From Tannockella sp964369175 (GTDB lineage: Bacteria; Bacillota_I; Bacilli_A; Erysipelotrichales; Coprobacillaceae), in contig CAYJEM010000036.1 of the NCBI GenBank assembly GCA_964369175.1, forward strand, positions 1-20,649: a stretch of DNA of 20,649 bases, in the 5' to 3' direction. How positions within the stretch are numbered: the first letter of the stretch is position 1; each line of letters begins with the position of its first letter. This document shows, one piece after another, positions 7,777 through 15,842 of the stretch. A model generated the notes under the pieces. It did not search any database. It saw only the letters and a list, made by a program, of their open reading frames with translations, and was not told where the DNA came from. The translations under genes and the position numbers were made by a program.

Positions 7777-9642
7777 ATGTATGATATTATAGTAGTAGGG
7801 GGCGGACATGCTGGCATAGAAGCCGCACTAGCTAGTGCTAGACTAAATAAGTCAACAGCATTAATTACCTCAAATATAGAAAACATAGGATCACTTCCAT
7901 GTAATACGTCAATTGGTGGGCCTGCAAAAGGGATTATTGTAAGAGAAATCGATGCCCTTGGTGGACAAATGGGAATCACTGCAGATAAGACGGCACTACA
8001 AATGAAGATGTTAAATACAGCCAAAGGTCCAGGAGTGCAGTCATTAAGAGCCCAAGCAGATAAAATGTTGTATCCTCGATATATGAAAAAAACACTTGAA
8101 CAACAAGATAACTTAACAATTATTGAAGGTATGGTTGAAGATTTGATCATAGAAAATAACATTGCAAAAGGAGTTATATTAGATAATAATACGGTATATG
8201 AATGCCAAACTGTAATCCTTACAACGGGAACATATATGCAAGCAGAGATTCTTATTGGTGCAACAAAAACGCCAAGTGGCCCAGATGACCAAAAGGAATC
8301 AAAACATCTATCAAATAGATTAGCTGATTTAGGTATGCGAATTCAAAGGTTAAAAACAGGAACACCACCAAGAATTGATATTAATTCAATTGATTACTCA
8401 AAAACATCTTTGCAACCTGGAAGCGATGATGAACTAGCATTTAGTTATTCAACAGATGAGTTTATCGATATCAAAGATCAAACACCATGCTACTTAACGT
8501 ATACAAATGAAATAACGCATAAAATTATTAATGATAATTTACACCGTTCAGCTATGTATTCGGGATTAGTAAAGGGGATTGGACCAAGATATTGTCCATC
8601 AATTGAAGATAAAATTGTCAAATTTTCAGATAAACCTCAACATCAAATATTTTTAGAACCCGAATCAAAAGAACTTAATACTGTATATGTGCAAGGATTT
8701 TCATCATCAATGCCTTATGATGTTCAAGAAGAAATGATTCGTACTATACCTGGACTAGAAAACTGTAAAATTATAAAATATGCATATGCTATTGAATACG
8801 ATGCAATTGATCCATTACAACTAAAACCTACACTAGAAACAAAAGTAGTTAATAATTTATATACTGCTGGACAAATAAATGGAACAAGTGGATATGAAGA
8901 AGCGGCAGCTCAGGGTCTTATGGCTGCATTGAATGCAGTATTGAAAATGGATGGAAAAGATCCGTTGATCTTAAAGAGAGATGAAGCTTACATAGGTGTA
9001 ATGATTGATGACTTAGTAACAAAAGGAACGGATGAACCGTACCGAATGCTTACAAGTAGGGCAGAATACCGTTTGTTAATTAGACATGATAATGCTGATG
9101 AGCGTTTAACACCTTATGGTTATAAAGCAGGTCTTGTAAAACAAGAACAATATGATAAATATACAAATAAGATGAAAAGTATATTTAATGAAATTGAAAG
9201 ATTACAAACAATTCGCTTTACACCAAAACACGAAATAAATGATGTATTAGAAAAATATGGATCATCAAGATTACATGAAGGAATCAGCGCTAAAGAGTTA
9301 ATTCAAAGGCCAGAAATTACATATAACATTATTGAACCTTATGTTGAAAGAACCGTTTCACTTTCTAATGAACAAAGAAAAAGAATTACAATATTAATTA
9401 AGTATAAAGGTTATATTGACAAAGCTAGAAGACAAGCAGATAAGCAAAAAAAGATGGAAGAAAAGAAAATACCTGATGATATTAATTATGAAGATATTTA
9501 TAACTTGGCTTTAGAAGCAAAACAAAAGTTACAAGAAATCAGACCTATTACGATTGGCCAAGCATCAAGAATTTCTGGAATCAATCCAGCAGACATTTCA
9601 GTGTTATTAATCTATCTAAAGCAAAAATACAATGAGGAATAG
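7777..9642 (+). CDS. mnmG: tRNA uridine-5-carboxymethylaminomethyl modification enzyme MnmG
   Basis: 621 residues, close to the usual 620-630. With MnmE it uses FAD, methylene-tetrahydrofolate and glycine or ammonium to modify U34 in tRNAs reading split boxes. The N-terminus has the FAD dinucleotide site (VVGGGHAGIEAA, 7-18) followed by the signature PCNTSIGGPAKG. The conserved catalytic-type cysteine occurs in GPRYCPSIEDKI, and GYEEAAAQGLMA and the EYRLLIRHDNAD segment are diagnostic of this family. The start is fixed by AAAGGAGG 7 nt upstream. It leads a three-gene operon with rsmG (2-nt gap) and noc. In Bacillus mnmE lies immediately upstream; here the surface-protein gene stands in that position, so mnmE must be elsewhere. 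Confidence 0.96.
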   Translation: MYDIIVVGGGHAGIEAALASARLNKSTALITSNIENIGSLPCNTSIGGPAKGIIVREIDALGGQMGITADKTALQMKMLNTAKGPGVQSLRAQADKMLYPRYMKKTLEQQDNLTIIEGMVEDLIIENNIAKGVILDNNTVYECQTVILTTGTYMQAEILIGATKTPSGPDDQKESKHLSNRLADLGMRIQRLKTGTPPRIDINSIDYSKTSLQPGSDDELAFSYSTDEFIDIKDQTPCYLTYTNEITHKIINDNLHRSAMYSGLVKGIGPRYCPSIEDKIVKFSDKPQHQIFLEPESKELNTVYVQGFSSSMPYDVQEEMIRTIPGLENCKIIKYAYAIEYDAIDPLQLKPTLETKVVNNLYTAGQINGTSGYEEAAAQGLMAALNAVLKMDGKDPLILKRDEAYIGVMIDDLVTKGTDEPYRMLTSRAEYRLLIRHDNADERLTPYGYKAGLVKQEQYDKYTNKMKSIFNEIERLQTIRFTPKHEINDVLEKYGSSRLHEGISAKELIQRPEITYNIIEPYVERTVSLSNEQRKRITILIKYKGYIDKARRQADKQKKMEEKKIPDDINYEDIYNLALEAKQKLQEIRPITIGQASRISGINPADISVLLIYLKQKYNEE

Positions 9643-9644
9643 AA

Positions 9645-10349
9645 ATGAACATAGAACAATTTATTAATATATTACAAGAAAAAGGAATTACATTGTCATC
9701 TAGACAATTAGAACAATTTGAAACTTACTTTCATACACTTGTGGAATGGAACGAAAAAATGAATCTGACAGCAATTACAGATATAGAAGATGTATATCTA
9801 AAGCACTTTTATGACTCTATAACAATTGCCTTTTCATTTCCTTTTACAAACCAAAAAATTGTTGATATCGGAGCCGGTGCTGGGTTTCCTAGCATCCCGT
9901 TAAAAATTGTATTTCCAGAATTATCAGTAACAATCGTAGATTCACTTACAAAAAGAATCACTTTTTTACAACACTTGTTTAACGTGCTAGAATTAGATAA
10001 CTGTAAAGCAGTTAGTGCAAGAGCTGAAGAGTATGCAATTGAACATCGTGAACAGTATGATATTGCAATGGCTAGAGCCGTAGCTAGATTAAACATTCTT
10101 GATGAATTATGCATGCCATTAGTAAAAGAAAATGGATATTTTCTTTCACTAAAAGGAAGACAAGCAAATCAAGAAGTAGAAGAAGCAAAAAAAGGAATAC
10201 AAAAACTTGGTGGTAAAATAGAAAATATAGATTCATTTACTTTGGCTACAAAAGATGACCATAGAAGTAATATTATAATAAAGAAAATAAAATCAACACC
10301 AAAACAATATCCTAGAATGTTTTCCAAAATAAAGAAACAACCACTATAA
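9645..10349 (+). CDS. rsmG: 16S rRNA (guanine-527-N7)-methyltransferase RsmG
   Basis: 234 residues, normal length. It methylates G527 of 16S rRNA with S-adenosylmethionine; loss gives low-level streptomycin resistance in several bacteria. The Rossmann SAM-binding motif reads VDIGAGAGFPSIPLKI, followed by VDSLTKRITFLQHL and MARAVARLNIL, all characteristic of RsmG (GidB). ATG 9645 follows the mnmG stop by two bases, with GAGGAA of the mnmG end serving as ribosome site, so translation is probably coupled. The basic C-terminal tail (KIKKQPL) is usual for the family. Confidence 0.95.
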   Translation: MNIEQFINILQEKGITLSSRQLEQFETYFHTLVEWNEKMNLTAITDIEDVYLKHFYDSITIAFSFPFTNQKIVDIGAGAGFPSIPLKIVFPELSVTIVDSLTKRITFLQHLFNVLELDNCKAVSARAEEYAIEHREQYDIAMARAVARLNILDELCMPLVKENGYFLSLKGRQANQEVEEAKKGIQKLGGKIENIDSFTLATKDDHRSNIIIKKIKSTPKQYPRMFSKIKKQPL

Positions 10350-10357
10350 GGAGTCTT

Positions 10358-11128
10358 ATGAAAAGAGTACTAAAAGAAATCGATATAAATAAGATTGTTC
10401 CACACCCAGGACAACCAAGAACTATATTCGATGAAGAAAAAATAACAGAATTAGCTAATTCAATAAAAGAAAATGGTTTAATACAACCTATAACAGTATA
10501 TAAAGATTTCACAAAATATATAATTGTAGCCGGTGAAAGAAGATATCGAGCATGTAAACAATTAGGATTGAAAACAGTTCCTTGCATCATTACTAAAAGA
10601 ACAGAAAAAGAATTTGATATTTTAGCTATAATTGAAAATATCCAAAGAGAAAATTTATCAGTCATTGAAGAAGCTAAGGCTATGAAAAAACTATTATTTA
10701 ATTATGGGTACACTCAAAGCGAACTTGCAACAAAATTAGGAAAAAATCAATCCACTGTCGCTAATAAATTACGCTTATTAAACTTGTCACAGCCAGTTCA
10801 AGAGGCCCTAGATAATAAACAAATTACAGAGCGACATGCCCGTGCAATGTTAAAAGTTGAAGCTACAAAGCAACCTGATGTACTTCAAACAATTATTGAA
10901 AAGAATTATAATGTACAACAAACTGAAGATTATTTGACGCCAAAAGAAAAAACTAAGAAATCAAAAAAAGTATCTTACAATAATAAAATGATATCAAAAA
11001 ATGTTAAGATTGCTCTTAATACAATTAATCAATCAATATCATTGATTGAAAAAACAGGGATACCTATTGAACAAAGCAGAGATGAAAGTGAAGAAGAAAT
11101 TATTATAACGTTACGTATAAAAAAATAG
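10358..11128 (+). CDS. noc: Nucleoid-occlusion protein Noc (ParB-like CTPase), without N-terminal membrane helix
   Basis: 256 residues with the ParB/Noc fold: QPRTIF (19-24), the CTP-binding GERRYRA (59-65), NIQRENLSVIEEA (94-106), and a helix-turn-helix core (GKNQSTVANKLRLL, 128-141). The stretch QSTVANKLRLLNLSQPVQEA and the following ITERHARAML match Bacillus Noc rather than the ParB of this same window (GKSRSYITNTLRLL). Position after rsmG also fits Noc. Role: binds its sites across the chromosome and blocks division over the nucleoid. Unusually, the protein begins right at the domain (MKRVLKEIDINKIVPHPGQP), lacking the amphipathic membrane-targeting helix. The upstream frame is closed by TAG at 10313-10315 and offers no usual start codon. 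The ribosome site AAGGAG overlaps the rsmG stop. It could be an unspecialised ParB paralogue. Confidence 0.85.
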   Translation: MKRVLKEIDINKIVPHPGQPRTIFDEEKITELANSIKENGLIQPITVYKDFTKYIIVAGERRYRACKQLGLKTVPCIITKRTEKEFDILAIIENIQRENLSVIEEAKAMKKLLFNYGYTQSELATKLGKNQSTVANKLRLLNLSQPVQEALDNKQITERHARAMLKVEATKQPDVLQTIIEKNYNVQQTEDYLTPKEKTKKSKKVSYNNKMISKNVKIALNTINQSISLIEKTGIPIEQSRDESEEEIIITLRIKK

Positions 11129-11142
11129 ATATTTTAAATTAA

Positions 11143-11184
11143 TTATCACACAATCATCACAAAATATATTGATACTATGTATCA
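11143..11184 (+). promoter_or_regulatory. Candidate promoter with overlapping operator dyad
   Basis: -35-like TTATCA (11143-11148), 16-bp spacer, -10-like TATATT (11165-11170), and a perfect dyad TGATAC-TAT-GTATCA (11170-11184) sitting over the expected start of transcription. The arrangement suggests a repressor site for the downstream small membrane protein. The regulator is unknown and the promoter match is moderate. Confidence 0.35.
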
Positions 11185-11209
11185 CATAACTTAGAAAGTA
11201 GGAAATAAA

Positions 11210-11593
11210 ATGAAAAAAACAAACAACCGTTCTATGATGGCTATATTCCTTTATGTTGCTGGAGCTATTTCAGCATTAATAACGGCATATGCAACATACG
11301 AAGCAACTATGATTGTAGTTGATGCAGTGACTATGGAGCAAATTGCTTTGCCAGCTGATATAGGACTTGTAATTTCGCATATGAGTTCAGCGATGGGTCA
11401 ATACCTATTCTATACAATTGCTTTCTTTGCATTAGGGTACATTGCAAATAAAGTAAATACAAATGAAGAAGTAATCGTAAATGAGGTTAAGACTGTTGAA
11501 GATTTCAAACGTGACTTTGGAAGTGATGATCAAATAACTGATGATGATTTTAAAGAAGATATAACAACTAATACAGAAGAACAAGCAAACTAA
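11210..11593 (+). CDS. Small two-helix membrane protein of unknown function
   Basis: 127 residues that I do not recognise. A short basic N-terminus (MKKTNNR) is followed by a membrane helix at about 9-33 (MAIFLYVAGAISALITAYAT), a polar loop, a second helix at about 61-80 (MGQYLFYTIAFFALGYIA), and an acidic C-terminal tail of about 45 residues rich in D, E, T and N that should be cytoplasmic. ATG 11210 has a modest site (AGTAGG) upstream. It has its own terminator and probably its own promoter, so it is not simply part of the noc operon. No catalytic motif is visible. Its place next to noc could hint at an envelope or division link, but that is only context. Confidence 0.8.
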   Translation: MKKTNNRSMMAIFLYVAGAISALITAYATYEATMIVVDAVTMEQIALPADIGLVISHMSSAMGQYLFYTIAFFALGYIANKVNTNEEVIVNEVKTVEDFKRDFGSDDQITDDDFKEDITTNTEEQAN

Positions 11594-11605
11594 TGCTTGT
11601 TTTTT
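11580..11605 (+). terminator. Intrinsic terminator overlapping the stop of the small membrane-protein gene
   Basis: AACAAGCA (11580-11587) pairs with TGCTTGTT (11594-11601), a 6-nt loop that holds the stop codon, then a T-run. Confidence 0.7.
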
Positions 11606-11661
11606 AGTTATATAGTAATAATAATACAGATATAAATTAGATTTTATAAGATAAGACAATA

Positions 11662-11690
11662 AAAAGAGCCATTAGGCTCTTTTATTGTTA
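11662..11690. terminator. Bidirectional terminator between convergent genes
   Basis: AAAAGAGCC-ATTA-GGCTCTTTT gives a 9-bp stem with A/T runs on both sides. On the minus strand it lies at the end of dut (stop at 11688-11690); on the plus strand it backs up the preceding terminator. Confidence 0.75.
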
Positions 11691-12200
11691 TTTTGTTGTA
11701 CTACCAAAGCCACCATTACGAATATCACTAACATCATCATCTTCAACAATTCCAAATGCAGTAAAGATACCTTGGGCAAATCCCTCACCAGCATTTAATG
11801 AGACTGTTTTTGATTCATTTGAATCATTAGTAATTTTAATGAAAATATGACCTTCATTATCACTATTAAAATAATCACTGTCAATAATACCAACAGTATT
11901 GTTTAATTGTAATCGGAACTTAAACCCTAAACCACTTCTTGGATATATTGATAATACCCACCCATTGTCAATGCGACAACGAATACCTGTAGGAATTTTA
12001 ATTGTTTCATTTGGTGCTAATGTGAAATCAATAGGTGTATAGAAGTCATACCCTGCTGAACCAACTGTTGCTCTTTTTGGCAATTGTATTTTACTGTACA
12101 CTTCATTAGCTTGATCTACTGTATATTGTTGAAATGAATCAACAAAATCTTTTGTAAATTGTTCTACTGATACTTTTGAGAACTTTGCAATTTTATTCAT
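11688..12200 (-). CDS. dut: dUTP diphosphatase (dUTPase)
   Basis: 170 residues of the trimeric all-beta dUTPase family; hydrolyses dUTP to dUMP and pyrophosphate, keeping uracil out of DNA and feeding thymidylate synthesis. All five motifs are present in order: AGYDFY (1), PRSGLG (2), GIIDSDY with the base-recognition hairpin (3), GEGFAQGIF (4) and the glycine-rich C-terminal arm RNGGFGSTTK (5), so it should be active. It has about 45 residues before motif 1, longer than the minimal bacterial enzyme, as seen in several Bacillota and phage enzymes. Start ATG 12200 follows AGAGGT. It lies downstream of nrdD-nrdG on the same strand but seems to have its own promoter. Confidence 0.93.
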   Translation of the reverse strand: MNKIAKFSKVSVEQFTKDFVDSFQQYTVDQANEVYSKIQLPKRATVGSAGYDFYTPIDFTLAPNETIKIPTGIRCRIDNGWVLSIYPRSGLGFKFRLQLNNTVGIIDSDYFNSDNEGHIFIKITNDSNESKTVSLNAGEGFAQGIFTAFGIVEDDDVSDIRNGGFGSTTK

Positions 12201-12229
12201 ATAATACCTCTTTTCAAGTTGATAGTATT

Positions 12230-12238
12230 ATTATAACA
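12230..12238 (-). promoter_or_regulatory. Extended -10 promoter element of dut
   Basis: On the minus strand TGTTATAAT combines the TGN extension with a consensus TATAAT -10, 30 nt before the dut start codon. No clear -35 is seen in the T-rich sequence upstream, as expected for extended -10 promoters. Confidence 0.5.
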
Positions 12239-12249
12239 AAAAAAATAAA

Positions 12250-12270
12250 AAGAAAAAGCCATAAAGGCTT
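12250..12270 (-). terminator. Weak terminator of nrdDG
   Basis: On the minus strand AAGCC-TTTAT-GGCTT followed by TTTC and a T-rich tract. The stem is only 5 bp and overlaps the nrdG stop, so read-through into dut is likely. Confidence 0.45.
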
Positions 12271-12757
12271 AATCGTATAAAACAATTGTATTATTTTCTA
12301 ATGATTTTGTAACATTAATGACTCTTTGGTTTTTTGAACCTTTCCAATGAAGCTGACTATCATATTGGCGTATATCAAATTTACCATCTACAAGAACATC
12401 AAGGTCTTTTATAAAAGGAATATCTTTAATATCTTCAAATAAAAATCCTGTATATAACCAAATTGTTTTATTAGGGAATTTTTCTTTTATTTCTGAAACA
12501 AGACTAGCCATCTCACTAACTAGGTATGGGTGTAAAGGATCACCACCACTCAATGTAATACCTGATATATAATCTTTTCCTAATGCCTCAAACAATTCAT
12601 TTTTAGCATTATCATCAAAAGCAATACCACTATTAATATCCCATGTTTCAGGGTTATGACAGTCAATGCAATGGTGAGTACATCCTGATACCCAAAGCAC
12701 AACACGCAAACCATATCCATTTAGCATATCATCTTTTGTTATATTATGATAATTCAT
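12269..12757 (-). CDS. nrdG: Anaerobic ribonucleoside-triphosphate reductase activating protein NrdG
   Basis: 162-residue radical-SAM activase. The cluster motif is C26-x3-C30-x2-C33 (SGCTHHCIDCHNP), binding the [4Fe-4S] centre that cleaves S-adenosylmethionine, and LSGGDPL is the SAM-binding glycine motif. It installs the glycyl radical on NrdD. Its ATG overlaps the nrdD stop by one base (TAATG), so translation is coupled and the two subunits are made together. Length is normal for the family. Confidence 0.95.
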   Translation of the reverse strand: MNYHNITKDDMLNGYGLRVVLWVSGCTHHCIDCHNPETWDINSGIAFDDNAKNELFEALGKDYISGITLSGGDPLHPYLVSEMASLVSEIKEKFPNKTIWLYTGFLFEDIKDIPFIKDLDVLVDGKFDIRQYDSQLHWKGSKNQRVINVTKSLENNTIVLYD

Positions 12758-14874
12758 TACATTGAAATCCTATCTTTAATTTCAGCCATTTTTGCCTCAT
12801 TCAATCGAGTATCCCCTTTAACTCTAGAATAAGATAAATAACCATTCATTCTATCAATCTTTGTAAGATTCAAACTACCACATACAGGACAAACATCCAT
12901 TGTAAGCTCTTCATGACCACAATCATCACAATATGATAGTGAAAGATTAACACCTTCATAGAATCCTAAAGTCATAGCTCTTCTAAGTAATGTTTTAAAG
13001 GCACCGATGTTATAATCTATTGGATATTTTACATACTGTATTTTACCACCATTACTTAAATCCCAAAAACGTCTTTCTAAATCTTGTTTTTCAATAGGTG
13101 TAATATTTTCACCTACATGGCAATGGAAACTGTTTGAAACATATTCGCGATCACTGACATTTTCAATAACACCAAATTTTTTTCTAAATTGTTGTATTTG
13201 TAGACCACATAAACTCTCAGCTGGAGTACCATAAATAGCATATAAGCGACCATCTTCATTTTTAAACTGTTCGATTTTAGAATTAATATATTCTAATGTT
13301 TCAATAGCAAATGATCCATCTTCAACTAAAGACTTTTTATGGTGTAAGTGCTCTAATTCATTTAAGGCAGTTATACCAAATGATGCAGTTGCAGAAACTA
13401 GAAGTGGTTTAATCTTATCTGTTAATTCGAGATTACCACCATAAAAACCACCTTCACAATAAGCAAGAGGGTTAACAGATGCTTTCATTTCTCCAAGATA
13501 ATCATACGTACGCAAGTGTAACTTACGGATTAATTCTAAATAATAATCTAATACTTCATGGAAAGGAAGACTTTCCTTTTGTGCTTTAGCATAAATCATA
13601 GGTAAGTGTAATGAAATTGCACCAATGTTAAATCTACCGACAAACACCGGCTTATCTTCTTCATTAGCAGGGTACATACCACCTTCACTATAATAAGGTG
13701 ATAAGAATGCACGACAACCCATAGGTGAAATCGGAGTACCATATTTTTTATATATTGAAGGAACATACCCTTCACCTGTTAAACTTAACCAATCAGGATA
13801 CATTGTTTTACTTGAACATAAAACACCAGCTTCAAATACATCTTCTAAAATCTTTCCTTCTCCATGTAATTCTTCATCATACAAGAATACAATTTTTGGG
13901 AATAGTACTGGTTTTTTACATCCTTTTTTTCCTTGACCAATACGTCTTACATTAAGCAATTCAATTGCTGCCATCTTAGCCCATTTGTTGGTACCAGTTC
14001 CAATAGAAACAGTAATAAATGGATAATCTCCTCTACTTGATGCTACAGTATTAAATTTATACTCCCAACCTTGAAATCCTTGTTGGAAATTTGTTTGAAT
14101 ATCTTCTGTTGCAACCTTTTTAGCAGCTTCATCAGACAACCCTAATGAAATGTATTTATTATAGAACATTTCATATGAACGCTTCGCATATTTTTCTAAT
14201 AACAAATCAACACTTGGTACAGTAAAACCACCATATTGTTGACTAGCAGCAGACAACACAATATCACCAATTACATCAAAAGCAACATCTAATGTCTTGG
14301 GTTCGTTATACCATAAATTACCCATTTCAAAACCACCATTTAAAACTGATTCAACATCAAACAAACAACAGTTCATTGTATCACGTCTTGCAGACATATC
14401 ATGGATATAAATGTATCCATCACGTGCAGCTTGCAATTCATCGGTAGTTAAGAAAAATTTTTGATATAACTCTTTATTTAATTGGTTAAAAATTAAGCTT
14501 CTTTTTGTTGAAACTAACGCACTGTCAGTATTACTATTTTCTTTATCACCAATATACATAATTGATTGAGATTTTTTATATACCTCATCTAACATATGAA
14601 CAAAATCTTGCTTGTAATTACGGTAGTCACGGTAACTTTTAGCAACTTTAGGGTTTACATTCTCTAAAGCTTCCTCCACTATATTATGCATCTGTGATAT
14701 CGTAATACCATCTATTCCTAGTGAGTTTGCTTTTTCTATTACAAACGCACAAATTCTATCTACTTCACCTTCTTGAAATTCATATAAGCAACGTGTTGCT
14801 GATTTATTAATAGCAACAATTACTTTATCAATTACAAAGGGTTCTTTAGTATGATCTTTTTTAATTATAAACAT
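12757..14874 (-). CDS. nrdD: Anaerobic ribonucleoside-triphosphate reductase NrdD (class III)
   Basis: 705 residues; reduces NTPs to dNTPs in the absence of oxygen. The N-terminus (1 to about 95) is an ATP-cone allosteric domain (FIIKKDHTKEPFVIDKVIVA). Active-site cysteines occur in TMNCCLFDVE (169-170) and SPMGCRAFLSPYY; QQYGGFTVPSVD (212-223) is typical of Bacillota enzymes. The C-terminus has a zinc site of two CxxC pairs (CDDC and CPVC) and the glycyl-radical site RMNGYLS with Gly678. The ribosome site GGAGG lies before ATG 14874. It is first in an operon with nrdG. The enzyme is inactivated by oxygen, suggesting anaerobic growth. No gene for an aerobic reductase is in the window. Confidence 0.96.
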   Translation of the reverse strand: MFIIKKDHTKEPFVIDKVIVAINKSATRCLYEFQEGEVDRICAFVIEKANSLGIDGITISQMHNIVEEALENVNPKVAKSYRDYRNYKQDFVHMLDEVYKKSQSIMYIGDKENSNTDSALVSTKRSLIFNQLNKELYQKFFLTTDELQAARDGYIYIHDMSARRDTMNCCLFDVESVLNGGFEMGNLWYNEPKTLDVAFDVIGDIVLSAASQQYGGFTVPSVDLLLEKYAKRSYEMFYNKYISLGLSDEAAKKVATEDIQTNFQQGFQGWEYKFNTVASSRGDYPFITVSIGTGTNKWAKMAAIELLNVRRIGQGKKGCKKPVLFPKIVFLYDEELHGEGKILEDVFEAGVLCSSKTMYPDWLSLTGEGYVPSIYKKYGTPISPMGCRAFLSPYYSEGGMYPANEEDKPVFVGRFNIGAISLHLPMIYAKAQKESLPFHEVLDYYLELIRKLHLRTYDYLGEMKASVNPLAYCEGGFYGGNLELTDKIKPLLVSATASFGITALNELEHLHHKKSLVEDGSFAIETLEYINSKIEQFKNEDGRLYAIYGTPAESLCGLQIQQFRKKFGVIENVSDREYVSNSFHCHVGENITPIEKQDLERRFWDLSNGGKIQYVKYPIDYNIGAFKTLLRRAMTLGFYEGVNLSLSYCDDCGHEELTMDVCPVCGSLNLTKIDRMNGYLSYSRVKGDTRLNEAKMAEIKDRISM

Positions 14875-14903
14875 AACTATACCTCCAGTCCTATATATCA
14901 GTA

Positions 14904-14932
14904 TATCTATTTTTGAATTAAAATAAAAGCAA
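14904..14932 (-). promoter_or_regulatory. Candidate promoter of nrdDG
   Basis: On the minus strand -35 TTGCTT (14927-14932), 17-bp spacer and -10 TAGATA (14904-14909), with a leader of about 25 nt to ATG 14874. A CTATATAT core just downstream (near 14890-14898) vaguely recalls an NrdR box but deviates from the consensus and is single. Confidence 0.35.
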
Positions 14933-14975
14933 AATACACGATAAGCGTGAAAATTTTTTAAATGTATGAATATGG

Positions 14976-15004
14976 TATAAAAAGAAAAAAAAATATGCTA
15001 TACT
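14976..15004 (+). promoter_or_regulatory. Promoter region of soj-parB
   Basis: The best element is the extended -10 TGCTATACT (14996-15004); a second one, TGGTATAAA (14973-14981), lies upstream. -35 sequences are poor for both. The leader of about 60 nt ends in TAGGAGG before the soj ATG. The divergent intergenic region also contains a small dyad CACG-N5-CGTG at 14937-14949. Confidence 0.45.
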
Positions 15005-15071
15005 AATTTTGCTATTATCAAGAAAATAATAATAAATATACAAAAGTAAACGAGCATTAGGAGGCATATAA

Positions 15072-15842
15072 ATGACAAAAATCATTGCAATAACAAATCA
15101 AAAAGGTGGCGTAGGAAAAACAACTACAAGTGTCAACCTAGCAGCAGCACTAGCAAGAAAAAAACATAATGTATTACTTGTAGATATGGATCCTCAAGCT
15201 AATGCAACCCAAGGAATAGGAATCAACCGTGATCAACTAGAATACTCAACATATGATGTATTGGTAGGGGATGCAAAAATTGAGGAAATCATTTTACCGT
15301 CATATGCAAAACAATTAGACGTTGCACCAGCAAGTATTGACTTAGCAGGTGTTGACTTAGAGTTATCAGCAATCAAAAAAGGTCGTGAGCAACGTTTGAA
15401 AAATGCCTTAGCAGAGATTAAAGAGAAATATGATTATATTATTATCGATTGTCCTCCAGCATTAGGTTTATTAAATACAAATGCTTTGACAGCGTGCGAT
15501 TCGGTATTAATCCCAGTACAGTGTGAATATTATGCACTAGAAGGATTAACGCAATTATTAAATACGATACTACTTACACAAGGGGTATTCAATCCAAGCT
15601 TATCAATTGAAGGGGTATTGCTAACAATGTTAGATCAACGTACAAATTTAGGTGTTGAAGTTTCACAAGAAGTTAGAAAATATTTCAAAGAAAAGGTATA
15701 TAAAACAGTAATTCCAAGAAACATTAAATTATCTGAAGCACCATCTGCAGGACTAGCAATATTTGATTATGATATGTCATCAGAAGGCGCAAAATCATAC
15801 AAAAACTTAGCGAAGGAAGTGATTAAACGTAATGGTAAATAA
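15072..15842 (+). CDS. soj: Chromosome-partitioning ATPase Soj (ParA)
   Basis: 256 residues, the short chromosomal ParA form without an N-terminal DNA-binding domain. The deviant Walker A is KGGVGKTTT (11-19) with the signature lysine, Walker A' is VDMDPQANAT (38-47) and Walker B is IIIDCPPALGLL. ATP-bound dimers coat DNA and are released by ParB, moving origins and, in Bacillus, controlling DnaA. AGGAGG lies 9 nt before ATG 15072. It overlaps parB by 11 bases. The pair forms an operon, with the usual place near the origin. Confidence 0.95.
   Translation: MTKIIAITNQKGGVGKTTTSVNLAAALARKKHNVLLVDMDPQANATQGIGINRDQLEYSTYDVLVGDAKIEEIILPSYAKQLDVAPASIDLAGVDLELSAIKKGREQRLKNALAEIKEKYDYIIIDCPPALGLLNTNALTACDSVLIPVQCEYYALEGLTQLLNTILLTQGVFNPSLSIEGVLLTMLDQRTNLGVEVSQEVRKYFKEKVYKTVIPRNIKLSEAPSAGLAIFDYDMSSEGAKSYKNLAKEVIKRNGK

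Noticed and set aside
7689..8162. Long minus-strand open frame opposite the start of mnmG
   Set aside because: It is the shadow of the strongly conserved mnmG frame, has no ribosome site and no recognisable protein features.
10358..11128. Reading the noc gene as a second parB
   Set aside because: The helix-turn-helix segment (QSTVANKLRLL...QPVQEA) and the place after rsmG match Noc, and a typical ParB with the ParA-interacting N-terminus is encoded at 15832-16704.
14889..14900. NrdR-box-like CTATATAT sequence upstream of nrdD
   Set aside because: The flanking bases do not fit the NrdR consensus and there is only one copy instead of a tandem pair; AT-rich DNA gives such matches easily.
14930..14960. 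CACG-N5-CGTG followed by a T-run, terminator-like, between nrdD and soj
   Set aside because: The stem is only 4 bp, and no gene ends there; the region is a divergent promoter.
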